Shown here in pieces: positions 9,107-18,288 of a DNA stretch of 64,000 bases (position 1 is the stretch's first letter; every line of letters starts with the position of its first letter). The DNA is taken from the NCBI RefSeq assembly GCF_014695395.1, contig NZ_JACJOF010000011.1, positions 62,001-126,000 on the forward strand, given 5' to 3'. Made by a program: the position numbers and the translations under genes. The DNA is from Nodosilinea sp. FACHB-131 (GTDB taxonomy: Bacteria > Cyanobacteriota > Cyanobacteriia > Phormidesmidales > Phormidesmidaceae). The notes under the pieces are model-generated. The model was given only the letters and a program-made list of their open reading frames with translations, had not been told where the DNA came from and did not search any database.

Positions 9107-9718
9107 TCACTCTAAGGGAGGGAGATCAGCCTCAGCCTCCGGCAGCTGCCTGCCCTCGATATAGCCGCACCACACCGCCCAATACTTGATTGCCTGGGCC
9201 ACGGCTTGGAGCAGCAGCAGCCCGAAGCCCACCAGCACCATCGATTTGATCGGTGCCCTGGGCAGCCCGCTGGCGTCGGGAGAAATCTCCCAGCGGCCCC
9301 AAGTGCCATCGGGCAGCAGCCCCCACGACTGCATCACTGGGTTCACCGTCACCCACAGCCCCAGCACGCAAAAGGGAATCAGGAACAGCACCGTGCCCCA
9401 AAAGCTGATCATGGCCTTGCGGCGATCGCTCCAGCTCGCCTCCAAAAAATCGACCCGCACATTTGCCCCCTGCTGGAGGATGTAGGGAAAGCTGAGCAAA
9501 AAGGTGAGCGAAAACAGGTACCACTGCAACTCGAGCAGCCCGTTAGAGGCCAGCTGCAAGCCCAAAAAGCGGCCAATGTAGCGAGCTATGACGTTATAGA
9601 AACCCACGGCAACAGTGAGTAGTACCAGCCAGCTCAGACTTTTGCCAATCCACTCGCTCAGGTCATCAATGGCCTGAGCCACGCGCAACAGCCGTCCAAT
9701 TATCCCAGGACTCAGCAC
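9107..9718 (-). CDS. TRAP transporter small permease (DctQ type)
   Basis: A 203-residue protein with four transmembrane helices, the DctQ partner of the large permease. E-L-Q-W-Y-L-F-S-L-T-F-L-L-S-F-P-Y-I-L near residue 66 and N-V-R-V-D-F-L are typical: the conserved E-x-Q-W-Y motif and the R-V-D turn. GTG at 9718 is chosen because GGGAG lies just upstream. It is somewhat longer than the usual ~160 residues because of a Trp/Gly-rich periplasmic loop near 130-150. First gene of the dctQ-dctM unit. Confidence 0.9.
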   Translation of the reverse strand: MLSPGIIGRLLRVAQAIDDLSEWIGKSLSWLVLLTVAVGFYNVIARYIGRFLGLQLASNGLLELQWYLFSLTFLLSFPYILQQGANVRVDFLEASWSDRRKAMISFWGTVLFLIPFCVLGLWVTVNPVMQSWGLLPDGTWGRWEISPDASGLPRAPIKSMVLVGFGLLLLQAVAQAIKYWAVWCGYIEGRQLPEAEADLPPLE

Positions 9719-9774
9719 TCTTAGCTCCCTCGCCGACTAGCGTTGGAGTTGATAATACCGCCTAATGGAATGGG

Positions 9775-10104
9775 CTAGATGGGAGTCAACTCGCTAGCCC
9801 GGTCATAAATGACTACCCCAACGCGATCGATGTGGTCAGTCAACGGCTGGTCCAAGCCGCTGTAGTGAACAACGTCGAAGAAATAGGGCAGCGGCAGCTC
9901 TTCATTGAGAAGGTCAGCGAACTGAGCAATGGTGCGGTGGGTGACGCGATCGCCCTTCACCGCCAAATCTACATCTGACCCTGGCTTGTAGTTGCCCTTG
10001 GCTCGCGAGCCAAACAGCACCACCGCCGCAATTTCCTCAAATTGGCGGCTAGCCCCAATGATCTGAGCCATATCGCTCTCTGTGAGACCGTGGGCGTTAG
10101 CCAT
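9775..10104 (-). CDS. mntA: MntA-type nucleotidyltransferase antitoxin
   Basis: A 109-residue minimal nucleotidyltransferase. The motif G-S-R-A-K-G-x(5)-S-D-V-D-L-A at about residues 32-47 is the active site, with two metal-binding Asp residues and a third Asp (F-F-D-V-V near 77). In studied HepT-MntA pairs MntA neutralises the toxin by adding AMP groups to a Tyr next to its RNase site. The start codon overlaps the end of the upstream hepT gene by eight bases, so the two are translationally coupled. Confidence 0.85.
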   Translation of the reverse strand: MANAHGLTESDMAQIIGASRQFEEIAAVVLFGSRAKGNYKPGSDVDLAVKGDRVTHRTIAQFADLLNEELPLPYFFDVVHYSGLDQPLTDHIDRVGVVIYDRASELTPI

Positions 10105-10501
10105 TAGCCTTCACCTTTAGGACTTGGTAAAGTTCGGTCAGCAAGGGAAAGTAGTCGTTGCGAATGCTGGTTTCGACTGCGATCGCCGTGGCTTCGTTGT
10201 AGGTATGCGTGGTCAAATTGCGGTCTTGTAGCGCGCTCATCCAGCCGTGCCCTTGACTAATCAAGCCGATCTGAAATCCCTGCTTGATGGCCTCCCTGGG
10301 AGTTTTGACCAGAATTCCCTCAGCTTCTTCATAGTCTTTCATCACCTTCCAAGCTAGCTCAAAGGCCAGCTCAAAAAACTGAATGATCCCCGCCCTCTCC
10401 ACCAGCGAGGGCGACTCAATTGTCAGGGCATCGCGCAGCAGCAAAAACGTGCGCTCGAAGTTCGCGAATCGCTGGACCCAGCGGGTATCGAGGGGATGCA
10501 T
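10097..10501 (-). CDS. hepT: HepT-type HEPN toxin / nucleotidyltransferase substrate-binding protein
   Basis: A 134-residue all-helical protein of the HI0074/HepT family. The HEPN ribonuclease motif R-x4-H-x-Y is present as R-N-L-T-T-H-T-Y at residues 94-101; its Tyr is the AMPylation target in characterised pairs. I-Q-F-F-E-L-A-F-E-L-A-W-K near residue 40 is the other family signature. I chose the ATG at 10501 (M-H-P-L-D-T-R-W); the frame continues upstream without a stop, but that part only overlaps the deacetylase gene. Its stop overlaps mntA. Toxicity is inferred from the family, not shown. Confidence 0.85.
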   Translation of the reverse strand: MHPLDTRWVQRFANFERTFLLLRDALTIESPSLVERAGIIQFFELAFELAWKVMKDYEEAEGILVKTPREAIKQGFQIGLISQGHGWMSALQDRNLTTHTYNEATAIAVETSIRNDYFPLLTELYQVLKVKANG

Positions 10502-10532
10502 GGGCGCGCTAGGCAAGGTGAACTCTTTCAGG

Positions 10533-11447
10533 TTAGGCGGGTTTGTGGTGCTCGTGCCAGTGGCGGGCGATGTCGACGCGGCGGCAGATCCAGACGCGAT
10601 CGCGCCCCTGCACATAGTCCAAGAACCTCGCCAGCGCTGCTGTGCGCCCCGGTTTACCCGCCAAACGACAGTGCAAGCCAATGCTCATCATTTTGGGGCA
10701 CTCATCGCCTTCAGCATAGAGGGTGTCGAAGGCATCGCGCAGATAGGCAAAAAACTGATCCCCCGAGTTAAACCCGGCGTAGGTGGCAAAGCGCATGTCG
10801 TTGTTGTCGAGGGTATAGGGAATCACCAGGTGCGGCCTACCGTACTCAATATTCCAGTAGGGCAGGTCGTCGGCATAGCTATCGGCATCGTAGAGAAAGC
10901 CGCCGTCTTCAACCACCAAAGCGCGGGTATTCGGGCTGTTGCGGCCCTGGTAAAAGCCCAGGGGGCGGCTACCTGCCACCTGCGTGTGAATCTCCACCGC
11001 CTTCCGAATGTGCTCGCGCTCGGCCTCAATGCCGAAGTACTGGTAGTCAATCCAGCGGTAGCCGTGGCTGGCGATCTCCCAGTCGGCCTCGGTCATGGCG
11101 GCGACAGCTTCGGGGTGGCGGGCCATGGCCATGGCCACGGCATACACCGTCAGCGGCAGGCCGCGACCCGTGAATAGCCGGTGCAGCCGCCAAAACCCAG
11201 CCCGACTGCCGTACTCGTACATCGACTCCATATTCATATTGCGCACTCCGGGCAGCGGTGCAGCCCCGACGCTTTCTGATAGAAACGCCTCCGAGGTTGC
11301 ATCGCCGTGAAGAATGCAGTTTTCACTCCCTTCTTCGTAATTGATCACAAACTGCACTGCAATTCTGGCGTTGCTGGGCCACTGAGCGTGGGGCGGAGTG
11401 CGGCCGTAGCCAACCAGGTCGCGGGGATAGGAAGGAGTAATTGCCAT
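10533..11447 (-). CDS. Polysaccharide deacetylase-family protein, PuuE-like (putative allantoinase)
   Basis: A 304-residue NodB-fold (CE4-like) protein. The N-terminus Y-P-R-D-L-V-G-Y-G-R-T-P-P-H-A-x-W-P is the signature of the PuuE branch, which includes metal-independent allantoinases. N-Y-E-E-G-S-E-N, E-Y-G-S-R-A-G-F-W-R-L and E-I-A-S-H-G-Y-R-W-I-D-Y follow at about residues 39, 79 and 127. The ATG at 11447 is chosen because the PuuE N-terminus begins there; an upstream in-frame start at 11540 adds non-conserved residues. The hepT gene starts 31 bases downstream on the same strand. The role may be ureide breakdown or another amide hydrolysis; no other allantoin gene is nearby, so the substrate is open. 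Confidence 0.82.
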   Translation of the reverse strand: MAITPSYPRDLVGYGRTPPHAQWPSNARIAVQFVINYEEGSENCILHGDATSEAFLSESVGAAPLPGVRNMNMESMYEYGSRAGFWRLHRLFTGRGLPLTVYAVAMAMARHPEAVAAMTEADWEIASHGYRWIDYQYFGIEAEREHIRKAVEIHTQVAGSRPLGFYQGRNSPNTRALVVEDGGFLYDADSYADDLPYWNIEYGRPHLVIPYTLDNNDMRFATYAGFNSGDQFFAYLRDAFDTLYAEGDECPKMMSIGLHCRLAGKPGRTAALARFLDYVQGRDRVWICRRVDIARHWHEHHKPA

Positions 11448-11821
11448 AGGAGATGGGGAATGGAGTCTGCAGCGCAATTTAGGCTGGATTTTAGGGGTTA
11501 CATCACGTTTTGGTCTAGTCAAATCACTGCACAAACTCACATCTTATTCATCACAAAAGGGATCCCCCAAATTCGGTTTCCCGTAAAAAAGCGGTTTAAG
11601 GTCACGAATTGTCCCTTCTACGCTCGTTTATGATCTACAGATCGGCTAATGTCGAAATATGGCTACGGGCAGAGAAGAATACAGTGGACTGAGCTACGGT
11701 GTAGCATGAACTTTGTGTTCTTAAATATCAATTAACGCTGCTGGCGGTCTGACTGACAGCACAATCACCACAGAATTGTGGCACTGGAGCTACGACTTTG
11801 TTGAACGGAAGGAGTAAACCC

Positions 11822-12598
11822 ATGTCAGATGTCGCACTCTTGCCCAGCAAGAGGCAAGCTGCCCCCGTTCTTGACCTCGATGCCATCAATCGAGAGTGGG
11901 GAGAGGCGGACGCCACCAGTTTGGTGCAGTGGGGCCACAATACCTTTGGTGATGGTCTAGTTCTCAGTACTAGCTTTGGCATTCAGTCGGCGGTGATGCT
12001 GCATCTGGTGACCCAGGTAGTGCCTCAGATTCCAGTTGTTTGGGTTGACACCGGCTACCTACCGGCCGAAACCTACCGCTTTGCTGAAGACCTCTCGACC
12101 CGTCTCGACCTCAATCTCAAGGTCTACCAGTCGCCGCTCAGCCCGGCCCGCATGGAAGCACTGCATGGCCGCCTTTGGGAGCAGCACGATATAGAGGCGC
12201 TCAACCGCTACGACAAAATCCGTAAGGTAGAGCCCATGCAGCGGGCCTTAAGCGACCTCAACGCTACTGCCTGGCTCACCGGGCTGCGATCGGACCAGAC
12301 TGATCACCGCAAGTCGCTGGGGCGGGTGGGCCAGCAGGGTGGGCGCTACAAGCTGCTGCCCATTCTCAAGTGGACCTCTAAGGATGTGTACGACTACCTC
12401 GTGGCCCATGACTTGCCTTACCACCCCCTGTTTGACCAGGGCTATGTGACCGTGGGCGATTGGCACTCTAGCCGTCCCATCACGGCGGCCGATGACAACG
12501 AGCGCGACACCCGGTTTAAGGGGCTCAAGCAAGAATGTGGTCTGCACCTGCCTCAGTCGCCTGAGGAGGCGGCTAGCTTAGACTCTAGTTCGCTATAA
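11822..12598 (+). CDS. cysH: Phosphoadenylyl-sulfate (PAPS) reductase
   Basis: A 258-residue enzyme of assimilatory sulfate reduction that reduces PAPS to sulfite with thioredoxin. The PP-loop-like S-T-S-F-G-I-Q-S near residue 51, V-D-T-G-Y-L near 77, G-L-R-S-D-Q-T near 161, and the C-terminal E-C-G-L-H with catalytic Cys239 are all present. The Cys pairs that bind [4Fe-4S] in APS reductases are absent: the region reads [11 protein letters not shown]. This indicates a PAPS-type enzyme. ATG at 11822 is preferred over an upstream TTG because GGAAGGAG lies upstream. Confidence 0.94.
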   Translation: MSDVALLPSKRQAAPVLDLDAINREWGEADATSLVQWGHNTFGDGLVLSTSFGIQSAVMLHLVTQVVPQIPVVWVDTGYLPAETYRFAEDLSTRLDLNLKVYQSPLSPARMEALHGRLWEQHDIEALNRYDKIRKVEPMQRALSDLNATAWLTGLRSDQTDHRKSLGRVGQQGGRYKLLPILKWTSKDVYDYLVAHDLPYHPLFDQGYVTVGDWHSSRPITAADDNERDTRFKGLKQECGLHLPQSPEEAASLDSSSL

Positions 12599-13186
12599 TC
12601 GCCCCCTCGCCCACTGCCACTTTGGCTCCCGCTCAGTATCCTGACAGCGCCTCTCTGTTTAAGTGTGCCACTGTTGCTGGGGCGAAAAGCGCTCCCGCTA
12701 GGAGATTCTAAACGCTGAATTAGCACCAGACTCTGCGGTATTGACTGCCGCTGATTAAGCGATTAGCCCTTAGTGTAAGCTGTGAAAAGTTGAGGCGATC
12801 AGCCAAATTAACCCGCTTCTATGGAGAAGTGAGGCAAAATTTTTGCGTCTGCTGCTTGAGTGAGCCAGCAAAAGAAGATGCAGGCATGGCTAAGTTCAAA
12901 AGCATAGCTTTAAGCCTGTTTAAAGTTTGGGATCAGTTGTTAAAGCTATGGCAGCATTAGGCATGGGCACCGCAATGGCTAGCCAATTGCAGCTAAAAGT
13001 AGGTTTAACCAAATGTGTACTGTGTTGAGATTGTTAAGATTAACGTCTGCCCGAGGGGTGATGTCTTCTTGTCTAAATTCTTCTAGGCTTGGGGGATTGT
13101 ACCAGAGATGTAACTTCTAACCAAATTCTCAAAAGCGCCCATCAACGGCATAGCTTATCCTTCTTGGTACATGCCCTTAACCCCCA
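12599..13186. other. Non-coding interval cysH - sensor kinase
   Basis: 588 bases with no credible reading frame, tRNA or strong hairpin on either strand. It is more AT-rich than the flanking genes and contains several TTAAG/AATTAA patches that could hold the kinase promoter, but I cannot fix one. Confidence 0.5.
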
Positions 13187-16100
13187 ATGTCCTCAGCTCT
13201 TTTACCCAACGACGAAGCGGGACGGTTAGAAGCCCTGCGGCGTTACGAAATTTTAGATACTCCTCCCGAAGCTGGGTTCGATCGCATCACTGCTTTGGCA
13301 GCACGATTATTTAATGTGCCGATGGCCCTAGTTTCCCTAGTGGATGAAACTCGGGTTTGGTTTAAATCTTGCTATGGGTTTGAGGGGCAAGAAATTCAGC
13401 GACATAGTTCGTTTTGTAGCCATGCGCTGCTGTCTGAAGACGTGTTGGTCGTACCTGAGGCGCGCCACGATAGCCGCTTTGCCGATAACCCCCTAGTGCA
13501 GGCTGAGCCAGGGCTGCGCTTTTATGCCGGGGCTCCCCTACGAAATCAAGACGGCTTTATCTTAGGCACTCTGTGCGTGCTTGACACTCAGCCACGAGAC
13601 GATTTTGGCCTTGATCAGCAGGCGATGTTGTCGGATCTAGCCGCCATGGTGATCGATGAACTCGACCTGCGTTTGGCAGCCCACCGGGTGGCTGCGATCG
13701 ACCAGGCCCTGCTGGCGGTCACCCAGGGGGTAGCTACCCAAACGGGGGATGCCTTTTTCCCGGCGCTGGTGCTGCATCTGACCCAGACCCTAGGGGTTGA
13801 CTATAGTTACATTGGCCTGATTAAAGGCGATAGGCAAGATGCCATTCAAACCATTGCTGCCTGCGCCCAGGGGCAACTTATCGAAAACTTTGAATATTTG
13901 CTGCACCATACTCCCTGCCATCAGGTGTTGCTGAAACGCGAATTGTGCTGTTATGCCAGCGGCGTTAGGGTTCAGTTCCCGGAGGCGCCGCTATTGCACC
14001 CCCTGGGGGTTGAAAGCTACGCGGCGATTCCCTTTTTTGACCCCGAGGGCAATCCCCTGGGCCTGCTGGGAGTGATGGATGGCAAACCCTGGAGCAACGT
14101 GCAGCTGATTGAGGCGCTGCTGCCTATTTTTGCCCTGCGCATTGCCACCGAACTCGACCGTCAGCGCACCGATGCTGCTCGGCTCCAGGTGCAGCAAGAC
14201 CTTGAGCACCTGGTGGCCCAACGTACTGCCGAGCTCTCTCAAACCAATCACCAACTGCAGCTAGAGATTGAAGAACGGCGACAAGCCGAAGTCGCCCTAG
14301 AAAAAGAGCAGGAGCTGCTGCGAGTGCTGCTCGAAAACGTGCAGGCGGGCATTGTGGCCTGCGATGAAGCAGGCATTTTAAGCCTGTTCAACCAGGCAGC
14401 GCGAGACTTCCACGGCCTGCCGAAAGAACTGCTGCCCCCCGACCAGTGGGCCGACCACTATGACCTCTACCATCCCGATGGCAAAACGCCCCTGGCTAAG
14501 GAGGCAATTCCGCTGTTTCGGGCGCTGCAAGGCGAACGTGTGGTCGGTGCTGAGATGGTGATTGCGCCCAAGGGGGACAAGGCTCGAACGGTGCTGGCGA
14601 GCGGACAGGCGATCGCAACGGGAGACGGCAATAACAGGGGTGCCGTAGTCGTTATGCACGACATTACCGAACGCAAGCAGGTCGAAAATGCCCTGCGCGA
14701 TAGCGAAGCTCGGCTATCCAGCATTTTTGAAACGGTGCCCAACGGCATTATCATTTTTGACGACCAGGGCCAGCTAGTTACCGCAAATTCAACCGCAGAA
14801 GAGATCTTTAGGCTGACTCGCAGTGAATTGGCCGATCGCGCCTATAACGACCTGTCTTGGGCCATTACAACAGTGGATGGGCAACCCTTTGTCCCCGAAG
14901 ACCTGCCGTTTGCCCAGGTGATGCGCGCTAAAGCACCGATTCACGGCATCGAATATGCAATTACCCATGCCGATGGCACCCGCGCAATTCTTTGCATTAA
15001 CGCTTCCCCGTTATTCGATGCCAATGACCAGATTACCAATGTGATTACGTCGATTACCGACATTACCGAGCGGCACCAATCTGCAGCTACTCTCCATGCC
15101 TCTGAAGAACGCTATCGCTCGGTGATTGAGACTGTCGCCGAGGGCATTGTGCTACAGCATGCCGATGGCAGCATTTTTACCTGCAACGCTAGCGCTGAAG
15201 AGATTTTGGGCCTAACCGCTGAACAAATGATGGGGCGCAGTTCTCTCGACCCCCGCTGGTCGTGTATCTATGAGGATGGTTCTCCCTTTGCTGGCGATCA
15301 GCACCCCGCCATGGTCACGCTGCAAACCGGGGAGCCGCAGTCTAACGTGATCATGGGAGTGCGTAAACCCGATGGCACTCTCACCTGGATCTCGATCAAT
15401 ACCCGGCCGCTGTTTCACCCCAACGATCCCACGCCCTTTGCCGTGGTAGCCTCGTTCTCAAACATTACTGCCCGCAAACTGGCTGAGGCTGAGCGGGCTC
15501 AGCTGATTCGCGAGCAGGCAGCCCGCCTCGATGCCGAAGTTGGCCAGTTTCGTTCAGCGCTCCTGGTGGATATTAGTACTACGCTGGCCTCGCTGCTCAA
15601 CCATACAGACACCCTGGAACGGGTTGCCGATCGGGTGGTGCCGTTTTTTGCCGACTGGTGTGCGATCGATCTGCTGCACCCCGCCCAGGGATCGGGGCAA
15701 AGCATTGAGCGGGTGGCGATGGCGCACTGCGATCGCGCCAAGGTCGAGCTGGGCTGGCAGCTGCATCGCCAATACCCACCGTCACTGGTCGCGTTAGAAG
15801 GAGTGCCCAAAATTTTGCGCACGGGTCAAACCCAACTGGTGGCGGAGATTCCGCCAGCCATGCTAGAGGGGGCGGCTCACGATGCTGAGCACCTGCGTTT
15901 GCTGCAAGGGCTAGGTCTAAAGTCCTGTATTATTGCCCCGCTAATTGCTCGGGGGCAAACCCTGGGAGCGATTTCCTTTGTGATGGCTGAAACTGGCCGC
16001 CGCTATGCCGCCAACGACCTGGCTCTGGCCGAGAACATCGCCCATCAAGTGGCGATCGCAGTCGATAACGCCCGCCTCTATCAGGCGGAGCAAACCGCGC

Positions 16101-17296
16101 GCAGTGAGGCCGAGGCGGCTAGCCGCATCAAAGACGAGTTTTTGGCGGTGCTCTCCCACGAGCTGAGGTCGCCCCTCAACCCGATTTTGGGCTGGTCGCA
16201 GCTGCTGCAAAAGCGATCGCCTGATGCTACTACGCTGATGCGAGGGCTACAGACCATTGAGCGCAACGCTAAACTGCAAACCCAGCTAATTGCCGATCTG
16301 CTTGATATGTCCCGTATTTTGCAGGGCAAGCTCAGTTTGGAGGTAGCGCCAGTGCAGCTTCAGGCCACCGTCGAAGCGGCTATGGAAACCGTGCGGCTGG
16401 CGGCAGAGGCCAAGGCCATTGAGATGCGCGCCCAGTTTGACCCCGCCGTTGCTCCTGTGATGGGCGATGCCGGGCGGCTCCAGCAGGTGGTTTGGAACCT
16501 GCTAGCCAATGCGGTGAAATTTACCCCTGAGGGTGGCCGCATTGAGATTCAGCTGAGAGCTATTGCCTCAGTCAACCAGCGGGCTGGGCTGCCCGCTGCC
16601 GGTCACCTAGCTCAGGCCGAGCTGACGGTGACCGACACCGGCAAAGGCATTGCCCCAGAGGTGCTACCCTACGTTTTTGAGCGCTTTCGCCAGGCTGACG
16701 GCAAGACCACACGCCAGTTTGGCGGGCTGGGTCTGGGCTTGGCGATCGCCCGACAGCTGGTTGAGCTGCACGGGGGCACCATCAGCGCCGGCAGCCCCGG
16801 CGATAACCAAGGCGCTACGTTTACTGTGCGTCTGCCCCTTCAGCGCCGCCCAAGCAATGGGTCGAACGGCACAAGCCATGCATCCTACCCATCAAGTTTT
16901 TTGAGTCAGACAAATACACTAGCCGGCATCCGCATTTTGGTAGTTGAAGACGAAGCCGATGCCCGCGAGCTGTTGGGGTTTGTGCTCAAGCAGGCCGGAG
17001 CCGCCGTCACCGCCGTAGCCTCTGCTGAAGAGGCGCTGAAACAGCTGCCCGATCTAGGAATAGATATCTTGGTCAGCGACATCGCCATGCCCCAGATGAA
17101 TGGCTACATGCTGATGCAACAGATGCAGGCTGAGCTAAACCGTCGGGGGCAGCGGTGCAAAGCTATCGCTCTAACCGCCTACGCCAGTGATGTGGACCAG
17201 CGGCAGGCTCTCGCGGCGGGGTTTCAGCGCCATCTCAGCAAACCCTTTGAGCCAGCGGAACTGATTGAGGCGATCGCTACCCTAGCTGCTGAATAG
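13187..17296 (+). CDS. Hybrid sensor histidine kinase, GAF-GAF-PAS-PAS-PAS-GAF-HisKA-HATPase-REC
   Basis: A 1369-residue soluble hybrid kinase with no transmembrane helix. Modules in order are GAF (about 23-165), a second GAF-like region (175-335) and a coiled coil (335-375). They continue with three PAS domains (375-497, 505-630, 640-765) and a third GAF (785-965). The phosphotransfer segment L-S-H-E-L-R-S-P-L-N carries His991, followed by the ATPase (N-x-x-x-N-A-V-K-F near 1103, D-T-G-K-G-I, G-L-G-L-A). The C-terminal receiver has D-E-D at its start and phospho-acceptor Asp1298. The first GAF lacks the Cys of a bilin lyase-type chromophore site, so there is no sign of phytochrome function. 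The signal is unknown. A single-domain response regulator is encoded convergently 447 bases away. Confidence 0.93.
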   Translation: MSSALLPNDEAGRLEALRRYEILDTPPEAGFDRITALAARLFNVPMALVSLVDETRVWFKSCYGFEGQEIQRHSSFCSHALLSEDVLVVPEARHDSRFADNPLVQAEPGLRFYAGAPLRNQDGFILGTLCVLDTQPRDDFGLDQQAMLSDLAAMVIDELDLRLAAHRVAAIDQALLAVTQGVATQTGDAFFPALVLHLTQTLGVDYSYIGLIKGDRQDAIQTIAACAQGQLIENFEYLLHHTPCHQVLLKRELCCYASGVRVQFPEAPLLHPLGVESYAAIPFFDPEGNPLGLLGVMDGKPWSNVQLIEALLPIFALRIATELDRQRTDAARLQVQQDLEHLVAQRTAELSQTNHQLQLEIEERRQAEVALEKEQELLRVLLENVQAGIVACDEAGILSLFNQAARDFHGLPKELLPPDQWADHYDLYHPDGKTPLAKEAIPLFRALQGERVVGAEMVIAPKGDKARTVLASGQAIATGDGNNRGAVVVMHDITERKQVENALRDSEARLSSIFETVPNGIIIFDDQGQLVTANSTAEEIFRLTRSELADRAYNDLSWAITTVDGQPFVPEDLPFAQVMRAKAPIHGIEYAITHADGTRAILCINASPLFDANDQITNVITSITDITERHQSAATLHASEERYRSVIETVAEGIVLQHADGSIFTCNASAEEILGLTAEQMMGRSSLDPRWSCIYEDGSPFAGDQHPAMVTLQTGEPQSNVIMGVRKPDGTLTWISINTRPLFHPNDPTPFAVVASFSNITARKLAEAERAQLIREQAARLDAEVGQFRSALLVDISTTLASLLNHTDTLERVADRVVPFFADWCAIDLLHPAQGSGQSIERVAMAHCDRAKVELGWQLHRQYPPSLVALEGVPKILRTGQTQLVAEIPPAMLEGAAHDAEHLRLLQGLGLKSCIIAPLIARGQTLGAISFVMAETGRRYAANDLALAENIAHQVAIAVDNARLYQAEQTARSEAEAASRIKDEFLAVLSHELRSPLNPILGWSQLLQKRSPDATTLMRGLQTIERNAKLQTQLIADLLDMSRILQGKLSLEVAPVQLQATVEAAMETVRLAAEAKAIEMRAQFDPAVAPVMGDAGRLQQVVWNLLANAVKFTPEGGRIEIQLRAIASVNQRAGLPAAGHLAQAELTVTDTGKGIAPEVLPYVFERFRQADGKTTRQFGGLGLGLAIARQLVELHGGTISAGSPGDNQGATFTVRLPLQRRPSNGSNGTSHASYPSSFLSQTNTLAGIRILVVEDEADARELLGFVLKQAGAAVTAVASAEEALKQLPDLGIDILVSDIAMPQMNGYMLMQQMQAELNRRGQRCKAIALTAYASDVDQRQALAAGFQRHLSKPFEPAELIEAIATLAAE

Positions 17297-17742
17297 ATGT
17301 AGCCAACCCCCTCAAAAATATGGCTGATTCCTAGTTATTAAAAAACTTTTTATTGCGGTTTAACCCTGCACTTGTCGCCATAACTCTAGGTTTAGTTTTA
17401 AGCGTTAGTATCCAGTTTTGGTGTTGCTAAATTGCAGCATGAATGTAGGTAGGGGTAAGCGATTATTTTCTTCTACGAGAGACGTTGCAGTTTTGATTCA
17501 TACCTATACCTAGCAAAGCTCCACTTTGTGTTAAGCAAAAGGCCAAAGTGCAAGGTTTAAGTACGCTGTGTTTCTAAAACTCTAAACTTTGCACTTTGGT
17601 CTTCTCCAGTCCATCAAAGTAAAGATGATGGCCTACCGATAGGCTTAAGCTAATATTGATCTGCTGTTCCCTCTCGGGCTTAGCGCTTTGGTGCTGTCCT
17701 GGGCCTGGAGAACACAAATCTCATTATTACCTGGGTAGCTCT
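17297..17742. other. Convergent intergenic region kinase / response regulator
   Basis: No gene is seen. The interval is AT-rich. Its only clear structure is the long inverted repeat at 17542-17600. Confidence 0.5.
17542..17600. repeat. Long imperfect inverted repeat (GCCAAAGTGCAAGGTTTA)
   Basis: The left arm at 17542-17559 and right arm at 17583-17600 pair over 18 bases with a couple of mismatches and a 23-base AT-rich loop. It sits between two convergent genes and may act as a bidirectional end-of-transcript structure, though no clean T-tract follows. The word GTGCAAGGTTTA relates it to the degenerate repeats near 0.45, 28.3 and 29.9 kb. Confidence 0.6.
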
Positions 17743-18132
17743 TCAATGGTGATGATTGGCCTCTAGCAAGGCCGCGACCTTAGTGAGCAACTGGTCAAAC
17801 TCAATCGGCTTGCGAATGAAATTGTTGGGTTCTAACGCCAGCCCCTGATTGGTCTGGAGGGTGTCGTAGGCTGTAACAATTAAAATCGGCATTAGCGGCA
17901 GGGCAGGATTTTGCCGAATCTTTTTAGTGACTTCATAGCCATTCATATCTGGCATCATCACATCCATCAAAATCAAATCTGGCGGAGCGTTTTCAACCTT
18001 GGCTAGGGCCGAGCCACCATTGCCAGCGGTCTCAACTTCATAGCCTTCTGTTTCTAAAACAGTTCTTAGCAAAAACAAGTTATCTTCTATGTCGTCGACG
18101 ACTAGAATACGAAAATCAGAAGGGGTGCACAC
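17743..18132 (-). CDS. Single-domain response regulator (CheY-like)
   Basis: A 129-residue stand-alone receiver. V-V-D-D-I-E-D-N at the first acidic pocket (Asp13/Asp14), phospho-acceptor Asp57 in L-M-D-V-M-M-P-D-M-N-G, Thr87 in I-V-T-A-Y, and Lys108 in R-K-P-I complete the active site. There is no output domain. The protein must act by docking on a partner, as in a phosphorelay. The convergent hybrid kinase is a plausible but unproven partner. The start ATG gives M-C-T-P-S-D-F-R-I-L. Confidence 0.92.
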   Translation of the reverse strand: MCTPSDFRILVVDDIEDNLFLLRTVLETEGYEVETAGNGGSALAKVENAPPDLILMDVMMPDMNGYEVTKKIRQNPALPLMPILIVTAYDTLQTNQGLALEPNNFIRKPIEFDQLLTKVAALLEANHHH

Positions 18133-18220
18133 AGCAAAGGTTTGAATAGGGTTATGTGAATATAGCTAGTTTAAGGGATAAGTTATTCTACCTACCTCGC
18201 ACTTGAGACACAGATCAAAG

Positions 18221-18252
18221 TCATAAAAAAGGTAGGCTTATGCCTACCTTTT
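18221..18252 (-). terminator. Terminator of the 18289 membrane-protein gene
   Basis: A perfect 11-bp stem (AAAAGGTAGGC / GCCTACCTTTT) with a 4-base loop. Read on the minus strand it ends in a run of six T. It lies 37 bases after the stop of the membrane-protein gene. Confidence 0.88.
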
Positions 18253-18288
18253 ATACTGTCTGCTGTGTTGACAAAAAAGCCGTTGGCG

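Noticed and set aside
10383-11177. 264-codon plus-strand frame
   Set aside because: Antisense to the PuuE-like deacetylase and hepT, both of which have clear motifs.
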